Shown here in pieces: positions 1 through 8,603 of a DNA stretch of 64,000 bases. The notes beneath the pieces were generated by a model that worked only from the letters and a program-made list of their open reading frames with translations, was not told the DNA's origin and ran no database searches. The stretch is from Sphingomonas sp. CCH21-G11 (GTDB taxonomy: Bacteria > Pseudomonadota > Alphaproteobacteria > Sphingomonadales > Sphingomonadaceae), in the NCBI RefSeq assembly GCF_001555965.1, contig NZ_LSHX01000018.1:1-64000 (forward strand). Direction: 5' to 3'. A program made the position numbers and the translations under genes. Numbering within the stretch: the stretch's first letter is position 1; the number at the start of each line of letters is the position of its first letter.

Positions 1-95
1 GCCACCAGCACCGCGCCAGGTGGATAGCCCCCACTCTCGCCCCCTCCCCTGGGCCGCAGGCGAGCGAAGCTCAACGGGAGGGGGGAGCCGTCCCC
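1..95. repeat. GC-rich double-hairpin element, in-frame inside dnaE2 (partial)
   Basis: The stretch containing GGTGGATAGCCCCCAC (about 20-35) and the arms CCCCTCCC and GGGAGGGG closely matches the right half of the intergenic element at 2559-2653, which carries GGTGGACAGCCCCCAC followed by CCCCTCCCC. Here the terminal hairpin has a longer loop containing GCGAGCGAAGC. The left half would lie outside the window. The dnaE2 frame stays open through it and reads a Pro/Gly/Ser/Arg-rich peptide. Confidence 0.7.
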
Positions 96-2501
96 CAAAT
101 CCCACCCCTCCACCATCACGTCCCAGCGGCTGGCGTTGATGCACAGCGGCCGCACCTCGACGCCGTGTTCGCGCGCGTCGCGGACGATCTGGGCGGGGGC
201 GTAGAAGCCCATCGGCTGGGCGTTGAGCAAAGCGGCGCAGAAGATGTCGGGGTGATGATGCTTCATCCAGCACGACGCATAGGCGATCTTGGCAAAGCTG
301 GCGGCGTGGCTTTCGGGAAAGCCATAGCTGCCGAAGCCCTCGATCTGCTTGACCAGCCGCTCGGCAAAGTCCTGGGCGATGCCGTTCGCGCGCATGCCCG
401 CGATCAGCTTGTCGCGGAACTCGCCGACCCCGCCGGTGAACTTGAACGTCGCCATCGCGCGGCGCAGCCGGTCGGCCTCCGCCGGCGTAAAGCCCGCGCC
501 GACGATCGCGACCTTCATCGCCTGTTCCTGGAACAGCGGCACGCCCAGCGTCTTTTCCAGCACGTCGCGCAGCGCATCATTGGGATAGACGACCGCCTCG
601 CGCCCCTCGCGCCGCTTCAGATAGGGATGAACCATGTCGCCCTGGATCGGGCCGGGGCGCACGATCGCGACCTCGATCACCAGGTCATAGAATTCGCGCG
701 GCTTCATGCGCGGCAGCATCGACATCTGCGCGCGGCTTTCGATCTGGAACACGCCCAGCGTGTCGGCGCGCTGGATCATCCCGAAGGTATCCGGGCAATC
801 GGTCTGCATCTCGTCGCTCGCCATGTCGATCGCCACGCCCTTGTGCGCTTCGAGCAGTTCGAACGCGCGGCGCATGCAGCCGAGCATCCCCAGCCCCAGC
901 ACATCGACCTTCATGAAACCCAGCGCCTCGATATCCTCCTTTTCCCATTCGATCACCCAGCGGTCGGGCATCGCGGCGGGTTCGACCGGGACCAGGTCGT
1001 GCAGCGGATCGCGGGTCAGCACGAAGCCGCCGGGATGCTGCGACAGATGGCGCGGCGTGCCGATCAGCTCGCGTGCCAGTTCCAGCGTCAGCGCGATACG
1101 CGGGTCGGTCGCATCCAGGTTGAGCGCCTCGACATGCCGCTCCCCCACCCCTTCGGCTGACCAGCCCCAGACCTGGCCCGCCAGCCCCGCGGTCAAATCC
1201 TCGCTCAGCCCCAGCGCCTTGCCGACCTCGCGCACGCTGCCCCTGGCTCGAAACCGGCTGACCACGGCGGTCAGCGCGGCATGGTCATGGCCATAGCTGT
1301 CATAGATCCACTGGATCACCTCCTCGCGCCGCTCATGCTCGAAATCGACGTCGATGTCGGGGGGCTCGTTGCGGCTGGTCGAGATGAAGCGTTCGAACAG
1401 CAGCTTGTGCTTGATCGGGTCGATCGACGTGATGCCGAGCACGAAGCAGATCATCGAATTGGCCGCCGATCCGCGCCCCTGGCACAGGATGTTCTGCGCG
1501 CGGGCATATTGCACGATCGAATGGACGGTCAGGAAATAGGGGGCATAGCCCATCTGTTCGACCAGCCCGAGTTCGTAGTCGAGCAGCTTGCGATAGTCGG
1601 CGGGCGGCGCGCCGCCGAAGCGCCGGTCGAGCGCCTGGCGCGCCATGTGCGCCAGCGCGTCCTGCGGGCTGCGGCCGCTCATCATGATCTCGTCGGGATA
1701 TTGATAGCGCAGGTCGCGCGGGGTGAAGGTGCAGCGTTCCAGGATCGCGTCGATCGCGCGCAATGCATCGGGGCGATCGGCGAAGCGGCGCGCCATTTCC
1801 TGGGGCGGGTGCAGGTGGCGATCGGCATGGCGCTCGCGCCGGAACCCCAGATCGTCGACCGTGCATTTGTTTCGGATGGCGGTGACGACATCCTGCAGCA
1901 TCCGCCGGTCGGGATGGTGATAGAGCACGTCCCCGGTCGCCAGCGGCACCAGGCCATGCGCGCGCGCCGCCCGGTCGAGCGCGTGGAGGCGCAGCGCGTC
2001 GTCGGGCCGGCGGTGCCAGGTCAGCACGACATGGCCGCGACCGGGAAAGATATCCGCCATCCAGCGCATCGCCAGCGGGTCGCCGCGATCGGCAAGGCCC
2101 GGCACCAGCGCCGCGACCAGCCCGTAGGCATGCGCCGCGACATCCTCCCAATGCAGGAAGCACTGCCCCTTTTCGCCGCGTTTGGGGTCGGCGCGCCCCT
2201 TGCCCAGCGTCAGCAGCCGGGTGAGCGCGCGCCAGCCGCCGACATCCTGTGGCCACACCAGCAGCGACGCGCCGCAGACCAGGTCGAGCCGGCAGCCGGC
2301 GACCAGGCGGATCGGATGGCCCTGTTCGCTGACCTGCTCGGCCGCGATCAGCGACCGGACGATGCCGCCCACCGAATTGCGATCGGTGACGCCCAGCGCC
2401 GGCATTCCCATCATCGCGGCGGTGGTGAACAATTCCTCCGCCGACGACGCGCCGCGCAGAAACGAGAAATGCGTCGTGACCTGAAGCTCGGCATAGGTCA
2501 T
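1..2501 (-). CDS. dnaE2: Error-prone DNA polymerase DnaE2/ImuC (3' end cut by window edge)
   Basis: This is the catalytic C-family polymerase of the SOS mutasome, which performs translesion synthesis together with ImuA and ImuB. Reading from ATG at 2501 ([20 protein letters not shown]) gives about 833 uninterrupted codons to the window edge; the family is usually about 1,050-1,100 residues, so the C-terminus lies outside. The N-terminus is a PHP domain. Palm-domain signatures follow: GSAANSM near residue 344, PPDIDVDF near 378, and [19 protein letters not shown] near 615-630. The frame is confirmed at residue 796 (ATG, nt 116-114). After that residue the frame runs straight through a GC-rich repeat (residues about 803-833) that looks like an in-frame insertion. 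The gene is the last of imuA-imuB-dnaE2, with a 173-bp gap after imuB that holds another copy of the same repeat. Identification is firm; the effect of the insertion is unknown. Confidence 0.95.
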   Translation of the reverse strand, partial: MTYAELQVTTHFSFLRGASSAEELFTTAAMMGMPALGVTDRNSVGGIVRSLIAAEQVSEQGHPIRLVAGCRLDLVCGASLLVWPQDVGGWRALTRLLTLGKGRADPKRGEKGQCFLHWEDVAAHAYGLVAALVPGLADRGDPLAMRWMADIFPGRGHVVLTWHRRPDDALRLHALDRAARAHGLVPLATGDVLYHHPDRRMLQDVVTAIRNKCTVDDLGFRRERHADRHLHPPQEMARRFADRPDALRAIDAILERCTFTPRDLRYQYPDEIMMSGRSPQDALAHMARQALDRRFGGAPPADYRKLLDYELGLVEQMGYAPYFLTVHSIVQYARAQNILCQGRGSAANSMICFVLGITSIDPIKHKLLFERFISTSRNEPPDIDVDFEHERREEVIQWIYDSYGHDHAALTAVVSRFRARGSVREVGKALGLSEDLTAGLAGQVWGWSAEGVGERHVEALNLDATDPRIALTLELARELIGTPRHLSQHPGGFVLTRDPLHDLVPVEPAAMPDRWVIEWEKEDIEALGFMKVDVLGLGMLGCMRRAFELLEAHKGVAIDMASDEMQTDCPDTFGMIQRADTLGVFQIESRAQMSMLPRMKPREFYDLVIEVAIVRPGPIQGDMVHPYLKRREGREAVVYPNDALRDVLEKTLGVPLFQEQAMKVAIVGAGFTPAEADRLRRAMATFKFTGGVGEFRDKLIAGMRANGIAQDFAERLVKQIEGFGSYGFPESHAASFAKIAYASCWMKHHHPDIFCAALLNAQPMGFYAPAQIVRDAREHGVEVRPLCINASRWDVMVEGWDLGDGSPLPLSFARLRPRGGGESGGYPPGAVLV

Positions 2502-2558
2502 TGGCCGGGCAACAGCGGTTGGAATGGGGCTAACAGTCCAGAAACTGAACTGCTCAAG

Positions 2559-2653
2559 CCCCTCCCCTTCAGGGGAGGGGTTGGGTTGGGGGCCGTCGGG
2601 CGCGGCGCTGGTGGACAGCCCCCACCCCCGGCCCCTCCCCTGAAGGAGTGGGG
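2559..2653. repeat. GC-rich double-hairpin element, intergenic copy
   Basis: A 95-bp element between imuB and dnaE2. The left hairpin is CCCCTCCCCTTCAGGGGAGGGG (2559-2580, arms of nine bases). It is followed by TTGGGTTGGGG, a short core, CAGCCCCCACCCC, and a right hairpin CCCCTCCCC-TGAAGGAGTGGGG (2632-2653). The G-rich left flank can pair with the C-rich right flank, so the whole unit can fold into a nested cruciform. Related units lie inside dnaE2, imuB and the E2 gene. It may also affect dnaE2 expression relative to imuAB. Confidence 0.85.
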
Positions 2654-2674
2654 TGAAGAGAGGTCAGTGCCCAT

Positions 2675-4702
2675 TCACCCGAACAGGCCATGGAGATACC
2701 AGCTCAGGTCGCCGGTGGCGGGGCGTTCGCCGTCGCCGCGGCGGAACAGCCAGAAACGCTGGCCGGCGTCGTCCTCCACCCGGAAATAGTCGCGGGTGGC
2801 GTGGCGTTCGGCGGAACGTCGCCACCATTCGCCATGAATGCGCTCCGGCCCGTCGGCGCGGACCACGCGGTGGGTGCGCCCGCGCCAGGTGAAGCGCAGC
2901 GGCGGACGATCGGGCAATTCGGCAAGCACGTGATCGAGCATTTCGGGCCGGCGCAACAGCCGCACCGGGCGCGGCCAGGCGGGGTGCCAGATCGGCGATT
3001 TGCCAGTGCGGTCGAGGCGGCGGACATCGTCGGGGCGCAGCCGCTCCCCGGATTCCGGCGGCGGCGTGAGCGGGCCAACGCGCCCGACAGCGCGTTCGGG
3101 CACGTCGCTTTCGACGGGCTCGGCACGCCACAGCCGCGCCATGCCGATGCGGTTGGCGATCGCATCGATCAGCGGGGCGAGATCGGGCGTGGCGTCATGC
3201 TCCAACCCGGCGGCGACCGATTGGGGTGCCAGCGGCTCGCTGCGGCGCAGGTGGAGCGTCATCGCATCGATGCCGTACCCCGGCTCGATCGTCTCGATCC
3301 GCCGGGCGAGCAGGCGCAGCAGGTGCGCGGGATCGCGGCTGGCCTGCGCCAGGCCGATACGGATGAGCTGGGGCACATGGTCGACCCGGTCGGCGATCAG
3401 CTCGACCGCGCGCGCGCCCTCGCCCGCCGCGGTCAGCGCCGCGACCAGCCGGGTGACGAGCATACCCAGCCAGTGGGCGATCACCTCCGCCGTCAGGATC
3501 GGCTCGGCGAAACGCTGTGCGACCGCGATCGCGTCGCGCGCGATCACCGGGACGAGCGGCTCGGGCAGCCTGCCCGTCGCCTGGTCGATCCGGTCGCTCA
3601 GGGCGCGACCGAAACGGCGCACGAGCGGTGCGCGCGGCAGGGCGATCAACGCCGCGATGCGGTCGACGCCCAGCCGCCGGAGCAGTTCGACCTGGTCGGG
3701 CGCGATGCGCAGCGCGGCGGGCGGCAGGGGAGCGAGCGCATCCGCCTGTCCCCCCGGCGGGCACAAGGTCACGGGATCGCAGCCCCAGCGCGCCAGCGCC
3801 CAGGCGGCACCGGGCGTGTCGGCGATGGCGACGCGCGCGCTGATCCCCAGCCGGGCGAGCAGCCGCACCAGCCGCCGCGCCATCGCGCCCTCGCCGCCGA
3901 ACAGATGCGCGACGCCGCTCACGTCGACGAACAGCAGGTCGTCGTCTTCGATCGCCACCACCGGCGACCAGCGCCGCGCGAGCAGCAGCGCCAGCCGGTT
4001 CAGGTCGGCGCGATCGCCCGCCGGATCGGCGGGATAGAGCCGCAATTCTGGCGACTGGGCGCGCGCCTGCGTCACCGCCATGCCGGGGGTGATGCCCAGC
4101 ATGCGCGCGACCGGACAGGCAGCGGCGATGACGATGCGGCTGCCGGTACGGTGAGTGGTCGCGTGGGCGATGGGTAAGACCGGGGATTGCCTGGCCTTGA
4201 CCTGCCGCCGGGAGGAAAATTCGGGTGTCGCAGGACTGCGCAGCGACACCGGCGAATGGCCGCGCGCTTCATCGCAGGGCATCGACTTGAACGGGTGATC
4301 GGCGGCTTCGCTGCGCCGGCCCATTGTTGGTTTTAGAGGGGCTTGCGATCGACCCCGCTCACCCCTCCCCTTTAGGGGAGGGGATGGAGGTGGGGCCTTG
4401 CCACAGACGGCCGGCCCGGTGGATGGGCCCCACCCCAACCCCTCCCCTGAAGGGGAGGGGCTTGATGGGGTCAGCTTCGTTGGCTCTGTGCCGGCCATCT
4501 CGGCGCGGGCCCAGCGCGCGCCGGGGCGCCAGCCGGGCGTGTTAGGCACCGAACATTGCGTCGCGCGCTCGCGATGCGCGATTTCGCCCAGCGGCGCGGG
4601 ATCAGCGGCGACCGGTTCAGGCGGCGGCGCGGCGATCCGCCCCGCCCGCCGCAGCCGGTCGATCGACCAGTCGGGCAGGTAGAGCGCAGCGACCCGTTTC
4701 AT
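2675..4702 (-). CDS. imuB: ImuB, inactive Y-family polymerase-like mutasome subunit
   Basis: ImuB is a Y-family (DinB-like) homologue that lacks polymerase activity and tethers DnaE2 and ImuA to the sliding clamp. The start is ATG at 4702 (MKRVAALYLPDWSIDRL); a longer frame exists upstream but lies inside imuA. The 675-residue product is clearly longer than the roughly 480-520 residues usual for ImuB. The palm begins at residues 1-20, then the expected fold resumes only near residue 189 (RIVIAAACPVARMLGITPGM). It continues through DLLFVDVSGVAHLFGGEG, helix-hairpin-helix and little-finger regions. The extra block, residues about 30-188, is low-complexity and contains an in-frame palindromic element (residues 81-114). 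The start overlaps the end of imuA by 86 nt, which suggests coupled translation. Expression is predicted to be LexA-controlled from the site at 5390-5404. Confidence 0.93.
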   Translation of the reverse strand: MKRVAALYLPDWSIDRLRRAGRIAAPPPEPVAADPAPLGEIAHRERATQCSVPNTPGWRPGARWARAEMAGTEPTKLTPSSPSPSGEGLGWGPSTGPAVCGKAPPPSPPLKGRGERGRSQAPLKPTMGRRSEAADHPFKSMPCDEARGHSPVSLRSPATPEFSSRRQVKARQSPVLPIAHATTHRTGSRIVIAAACPVARMLGITPGMAVTQARAQSPELRLYPADPAGDRADLNRLALLLARRWSPVVAIEDDDLLFVDVSGVAHLFGGEGAMARRLVRLLARLGISARVAIADTPGAAWALARWGCDPVTLCPPGGQADALAPLPPAALRIAPDQVELLRRLGVDRIAALIALPRAPLVRRFGRALSDRIDQATGRLPEPLVPVIARDAIAVAQRFAEPILTAEVIAHWLGMLVTRLVAALTAAGEGARAVELIADRVDHVPQLIRIGLAQASRDPAHLLRLLARRIETIEPGYGIDAMTLHLRRSEPLAPQSVAAGLEHDATPDLAPLIDAIANRIGMARLWRAEPVESDVPERAVGRVGPLTPPPESGERLRPDDVRRLDRTGKSPIWHPAWPRPVRLLRRPEMLDHVLAELPDRPPLRFTWRGRTHRVVRADGPERIHGEWWRRSAERHATRDYFRVEDDAGQRFWLFRRGDGERPATGDLSWYLHGLFG
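4362..4460. repeat. GC-rich double-hairpin element, in-frame inside imuB
   Basis: A complete 99-bp copy, a multiple of three. The left hairpin is CCCCTCCCCTTTAGGGGAGGGG (4362-4383) and the right hairpin is CCCCTCCCCTGAAGGGGAGGGG (4439-4460), with the inner flanks GGTGGGGCC and GGGCCCCACC complementary to each other. In imuB it encodes residues 81-114, with the signatures [13 protein letters not shown] and PPPSPPLKGRGER. It preserves the frame and introduces no stop. It is the best-preserved copy in the window. Confidence 0.88.
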
Positions 4703-5366
4703 CGCATCCCTCCAGCAACCAGTGATGAGGCTCGCCGCCGCGCTGGCGGACAAGGTCGACGTGCCAGCGCGACCGGCCGACGCCGGCGACCGGCAGCGCT
4801 GCCGACGGCGCGCACCCGATCCGCCAGCGCGTCACCGCGGCCGACGGAATGGCGAGCGGATCGCCCCCGGCGCGGTCGTGGCGGCGCAGCAGCAGCGCGA
4901 CGGTGCGGCCGCCTTCGGCCGCGAGCTGCAACCGGCGGGTAGCGGGCATCGCCGCGCGCTTCACCTCGCCGATCACCGCGCCCAGCCCGCGATGGCGCAG
5001 CCCCTCCTCCATCAACGCGAGCAGTTCGGCATCGTCGGCCGCCTCGGCATAGATGACGCGGTGCGCGCCCAGCCCGACCTGGCTCAGCCCCGGCGCGAAC
5101 AGGTCGCGGCGGCGCACCACCCACAGCACCTCGCCCCACGCGCGCGCGGCGATGCCCGCCAGGAACAATGTGGCGGCGGCATCATCGGCCAGCGACGGCC
5201 CACCGCCCGCGACTTCGTGCAGCGCATCGAGCCTGAGGCCGCCATCGCCCAGCCGCCGGTCCACCGCAGCGATGCCGAACGGCAGCACGTCACGACGGCG
5301 CAGCGACGCGCCTTCGATCGCACGAAGCTGTTCGCGCAGCTCAACCAGGGCAGTGGCATTGGACAC
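4617..5366 (-). CDS. imuA: ImuA, RecA-like mutasome accessory protein
   Basis: First gene of the imuA-imuB-dnaE2 operon. ImuA is a degenerate RecA-fold protein required for DnaE2-dependent mutagenesis and thought to link the mutasome to RecA. The start is GTG at 5366 (MSNATALVELREQLRAIEG), the only in-frame start that keeps the conserved N-terminus. The 249 residues include LPFGIAAVDRRLGDGGLRLD (about 28-47), GEVLWVVRRRDLFAPGL and WHVDLVRQRGG, all typical of the family. The last 28 codons overlap the start of imuB and read as an Ala/Arg-rich tail. A LexA box sits 24 bp upstream of the start codon. Confidence 0.9.
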   Translation of the reverse strand: MSNATALVELREQLRAIEGASLRRRDVLPFGIAAVDRRLGDGGLRLDALHEVAGGGPSLADDAAATLFLAGIAARAWGEVLWVVRRRDLFAPGLSQVGLGAHRVIYAEAADDAELLALMEEGLRHRGLGAVIGEVKRAAMPATRRLQLAAEGGRTVALLLRRHDRAGGDPLAIPSAAVTRWRIGCAPSAALPVAGVGRSRWHVDLVRQRGGEPHHWLLEGCDETGRCALPARLVDRPAAAGGADRRAAA

Positions 5367-5389
5367 GGCACGACTCGACTCGGAGTTAT

Positions 5390-5404
5390 GTTCCTATTTT
5401 GTTC
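5390..5404 (-). promoter_or_regulatory. LexA box (SOS operator) of imuA-imuB-dnaE2
   Basis: The sequence GTTCCTATTTTGTTC (GAAC-N7-GAAC on the coding strand) is an exact match to the alphaproteobacterial LexA site GTTC-N7-GTTC. It lies in the 53-bp gap between the GNAT gene stop and the imuA GTG, 24 bp upstream of that start, so LexA bound here would block transcription of the mutasome. Confidence 0.93.
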
Positions 5405-5419
5405 CTATCGTGTCGTGAG

Positions 5420-5968
5420 TCAATCGGGCGCAGTGGAATCCCCCTGCCCCAGTGCACGCTGCAGGTAGACGGTGTCGAGCCAGCGGTCGAACTTGCGCCC
5501 GACCGATCGCATCCGCCCGGCATGGGTAAAGCCAAGTGCGGCATGAAGCGCGATTGAGGCGGGTTCCGGCCCGCCGACCACCGCCAGCATCTGGCGGAAC
5601 CCGGCTGCCTCGGCCGCGTCGATCAGCGCGCTCAGCAGCACGCGGCCAATCCCGCACCCGATCATGTCGGGGGCCAGGTAGATGCTGTCCTCACAGGCAT
5701 GGGCATAGGCCGGGCGATCGCGGAACTGCGTGGCATAGGCATAGCCGACCACGCGACCGTCACGGCACGCGACCAGCCACGGCCAGCCGCGCGCCGCGAC
5801 CATCAGGATCTTCTCACGTGTCGCCACCGCATCGGGGGCGGCGGTATCGAACGTCGCGGTGCCGTGCGCGACGTGGTGCGCATAGATCGCCGCGATTGCC
5901 GCGGCATCGCTCTCACCGGCCGCGCGGATGACCAGTGCAGGATCAGGCGGGGCGGCGGACCGGGTCAT
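5420..5968 (-). CDS. GNAT N-acetyltransferase, phosphinothricin acetyltransferase-like
   Basis: A 182-residue single-domain GNAT protein that transfers an acetyl group from acetyl-CoA to a small amine substrate. Landmarks of the Pat/Bar subgroup are IRAAGESDAAAIAAIYAHHV (residues 14-33), TATFDT, and the acetyl-CoA binding loop around GCGIGRVLLSALIDAA (103-118). These are followed by VGGPEPASIALHAALGFTHAG. Members of this subgroup acetylate phosphinothricin, methionine sulfoximine or related compounds; the real substrate cannot be told from sequence. It starts 19 bp after the TonB-receptor stop on the same strand, so the two may be co-transcribed. Confidence 0.85.
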   Translation of the reverse strand: MTRSAAPPDPALVIRAAGESDAAAIAAIYAHHVAHGTATFDTAAPDAVATREKILMVAARGWPWLVACRDGRVVGYAYATQFRDRPAYAHACEDSIYLAPDMIGCGIGRVLLSALIDAAEAAGFRQMLAVVGGPEPASIALHAALGFTHAGRMRSVGRKFDRWLDTVYLQRALGQGDSTAPD

Positions 5969-5987
5969 GCCGCCGCCCCGCGCCCGA

Positions 5988-8234
5988 TCAGTTGATCCGC
6001 GTGCGCAGCGACAGGCCGATGATGCGCGGTTCGTTGACGAAGGCGGTGTTGTTGTTGAAGTCGATGCCGCCCTTCACATTGTCCTCGTCGGTAATGTTGC
6101 GCGCGAACGCCGCGATTTCCAGGCTGCCGTCCTGCTTGGCATAGCCGATTCGCAGGCCGCCTTCGAACTGGGTGTCCGAATTGAACTCGCGCGATTCATA
6201 GAGGAAGAAGTTGGTCGGGCCCTGGAACGCCCAGTCGGTGAAAACGAACAATTCCGCATCGCCCTTTACCGGGACGGCATAGCGGGCGGTGAAATCGCCG
6301 ATCCATTCCGGCGCGTTGGGGAACGGGTTGCCGTCGACCAGCGCGCGCCGCGTGCCCGCGATCGTCACGGTCGGATCGGTGACGGTGCACTGGGCACAGA
6401 TGCCGACCGCGAGCGTGTCGTCGTTGATCTCGGTGTCGTTATAGCTGAAGCCGGCGGTCAGCGTGAACCGCTCGGTCACGCGGAACTCGCCGTCGAGCTC
6501 GAACCCCCAGGCATTGGCCTCGTTGGCGTTGAGCAGCTGGACGAGGTTGCCGCCGCCGCCGACTGCGGTGAACTGCGGGTTGTTGACGCTGTAGGTGAAC
6601 GCGGCACCGTTCAGGCGCACGCGGCGGTTGAACAGCTCGCTCTTGAAGCCACCTTCCCATGACAGGATCGTCTCCGACGCGGCGACCGACGGCGGTGCGA
6701 AGAAGGCGACGTCACGGCCCTGGATCGACGGCGCACGGAAACCGTCGGCCACACGGCCATAGATGCTGAATTCGGGCGTCACTTCATAAAAGGCACTGAC
6801 GTCCCAGCTGACGCGCTCGTCCGACACCTCGCGGTTGTCGAGCGGCGAACCACCGATCACGTTGAACAGCTTGCGATCGTCGGTGTAGCGCGCGCCGCCC
6901 GTCAGCTTCAGCGCTTCCGTCAGCTTGTAGCTCGCCTGACCGAACACCGCCCAGCTTTCGTTGCGGTGGCGCACCAGCGTCGGCGGGGGGAAATCGAAGC
7001 CCTGGGTCAGCACGGTGAAATCGCTATCGAAGAAGAATGCGCCGACCTGCCAGCCCAGCCGGCCGGTGCCGTTGCTGGCGAGGCGGACTTCCTGCGTGCG
7101 CTGTTCCAGGTCGATCGAATCCTGGGTGTCCGACGGGAACGGGATGAAGCCCGGCCCCGACACCGGCAGGAACGCCGCGCCGAAACCGCCGTCCACGTCG
7201 GCACGGCTGCTGCCTTCGCTCGATTCATAGGCGCTGATCGAGGTGATCGTCGCGAAATCGGCTTCGTAATCGACGCGCAGCGACCCGCCGGTGCCGCGAT
7301 AGGCCTGGCGATTGCCGCCGCCGGCGTCGAGGAAGACGCGGTCGCGGTCGTAATTCTGGTTCAGCTCGTTATTGCCGGGCCCCAGGATGTTGGCGCGAAA
7401 GATCGCCGAGCCGCCGAAGGATTCGAGATTGCGATAGTGCAGATTGCCGAGGATGCTCAGCCGCTCGACCGGGGTGAATAGCAGCTGGCCGCGCACCGCG
7501 CGCTCCTCATAGGCGCCATAGACATCGTCCTGGCGCCGGAAGCCGTTGTCGATCCAGTTCTCGCGCCGCTGGATCAGGAACGACACGCGTGCCGCGAGCA
7601 CGTCCTTGACGATCGGTGCGCCGACGCCACCGTCGAAGTTGAGCGAGCCAAAGGTGCCGAAGGAAAGCGAGCCCTGCGCGCTGAAATCGTTCGACGGCTT
7701 GACCGTATCGAACTTGATGATGCCGGCCGGCGTGTTGCGCCCGAACAGCGTGCCCTGCGGACCGCGCAGCACTTCGACACGCTCGATGTCGAACAGCGGA
7801 AAGCTCTTGAGCGAGACGTTCTCCAGCACGACTTCGTCGACGATCACCGACACCGGCTGCGACGCGGCGAGATCGAAGTCGGTGTTGCCGAGGCCGCGAA
7901 TGTAGAAGCGCGGCGCGACGCGGCCGTTGGAGCTTTCGGCATACAGGCCGGGGACCCGAGTCGCGAGCGCGGTGATGTCGTTGCCCGAATCGAAAATGGT
8001 CTGCAGCCGCTCCGACGGCAGGATGGCGACCGACAGCGGCACTTCCTGGATGTTCTCCGAACGGCGCTGGGCGGTCACCACGATGTCCGCGAGCTGGCCG
8101 TCGTCGACGGTTTCCTGAGCAGGGTCGGCGGAAGTGCTCTGCGCCTGGGCGGTCCCCGCACCCAGTAGCGCCACGATGCCCAATGCCACACCCTGGTGCC
8201 AGCGACGCCGCATACGACCGTTCGATTCGTTCAT
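5988..8234 (-). CDS. TonB-dependent outer-membrane receptor
   Basis: A 748-residue outer-membrane beta-barrel transporter energised by TonB-ExbB-ExbD. The start is ATG at 8234 (MNESNGRMRRRWHQ), preceded by a GGGGATCGAA ribosome-binding region; a longer frame upstream lacks a signal. A signal peptide (VALGIVALLGAGTAQAQ) leads into a TonB-box-like segment (LADIVVTAQRR). The plug domain follows, with VPLSVAIL, RFYIRGLGNTDFD and RVEVLRGPQGTLFGRNTPAG, then a 22-strand barrel. The plug is typical of the sphingomonad receptors that take up iron chelates or plant and aromatic compounds, but the ligand is not evident. The C-terminus ends LRTRIN rather than with the usual aromatic residue. Confidence 0.92.
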   Translation of the reverse strand: MNESNGRMRRRWHQGVALGIVALLGAGTAQAQSTSADPAQETVDDGQLADIVVTAQRRSENIQEVPLSVAILPSERLQTIFDSGNDITALATRVPGLYAESSNGRVAPRFYIRGLGNTDFDLAASQPVSVIVDEVVLENVSLKSFPLFDIERVEVLRGPQGTLFGRNTPAGIIKFDTVKPSNDFSAQGSLSFGTFGSLNFDGGVGAPIVKDVLAARVSFLIQRRENWIDNGFRRQDDVYGAYEERAVRGQLLFTPVERLSILGNLHYRNLESFGGSAIFRANILGPGNNELNQNYDRDRVFLDAGGGNRQAYRGTGGSLRVDYEADFATITSISAYESSEGSSRADVDGGFGAAFLPVSGPGFIPFPSDTQDSIDLEQRTQEVRLASNGTGRLGWQVGAFFFDSDFTVLTQGFDFPPPTLVRHRNESWAVFGQASYKLTEALKLTGGARYTDDRKLFNVIGGSPLDNREVSDERVSWDVSAFYEVTPEFSIYGRVADGFRAPSIQGRDVAFFAPPSVAASETILSWEGGFKSELFNRRVRLNGAAFTYSVNNPQFTAVGGGGNLVQLLNANEANAWGFELDGEFRVTERFTLTAGFSYNDTEINDDTLAVGICAQCTVTDPTVTIAGTRRALVDGNPFPNAPEWIGDFTARYAVPVKGDAELFVFTDWAFQGPTNFFLYESREFNSDTQFEGGLRIGYAKQDGSLEIAAFARNITDEDNVKGGIDFNNNTAFVNEPRIIGLSLRTRIN

Positions 8235-8603
8235 TTCGATCCCCCGATAAGCGCGGCGACCGGCCTCTCCCAAGCCGGAATCCGTCGCTGTCAAACCCGT
8301 GAAACATCGCGCGAGCGGGTGCCGCCGTCGCTTGGCTCATCCCATTGTCAAAAAATTGAAGCAAAAACGAGGCGTGATCTTACGGCAACGAGCTTTTCGT
8401 CACTACAGCAGCAAGAATGCCACAGCACGCTCTGGCCGTCCGCGCCGCCAGCGTGCAGATTGTCGACGGCGTCCCGATGCGCCCGATGCGGCGGTCGGCT
8501 CGACAGCTCGCTTGAAACTTTATAACAGGCTGGCGCAATCAAACGCCACGGCCATGTTCAAGCCGCGGCGACCGTTCGGAGAGTGTATGAGGCTGCAGCA
8601 CCC
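8235..8603. other. Divergent intergenic region, TonB receptor / E1alpha
   Basis: 369 bp without a credible gene, between two divergent transcription units. It must hold both promoters. It is less GC-rich than its surroundings near 8345-8410, with an A-run at 8350-8356, and TTGAAACTTTATAAC occurs at about 8513. I see no convincing -35/-10 pair, operator palindrome, terminator or repeat. Confidence 0.6.

Noticed and set aside
1281..2789. Open frame of about 502 codons on the plus strand over dnaE2
   Set aside because: Antisense to the DnaE2 coding region, whose polymerase motifs are clear; the plus frame is Arg/Ala/His-rich with no fold.
2690..4177. Plus-strand open frame antisense to imuB
   Set aside because: Shadow of imuB; low-complexity, no family match.
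8583..8603. GTG start adding seven residues to the E1alpha gene
   Set aside because: The ATG at 8604 begins MTQTRDRANLPPL, as in relatives; the upstream residues are not conserved in the family as I know it.
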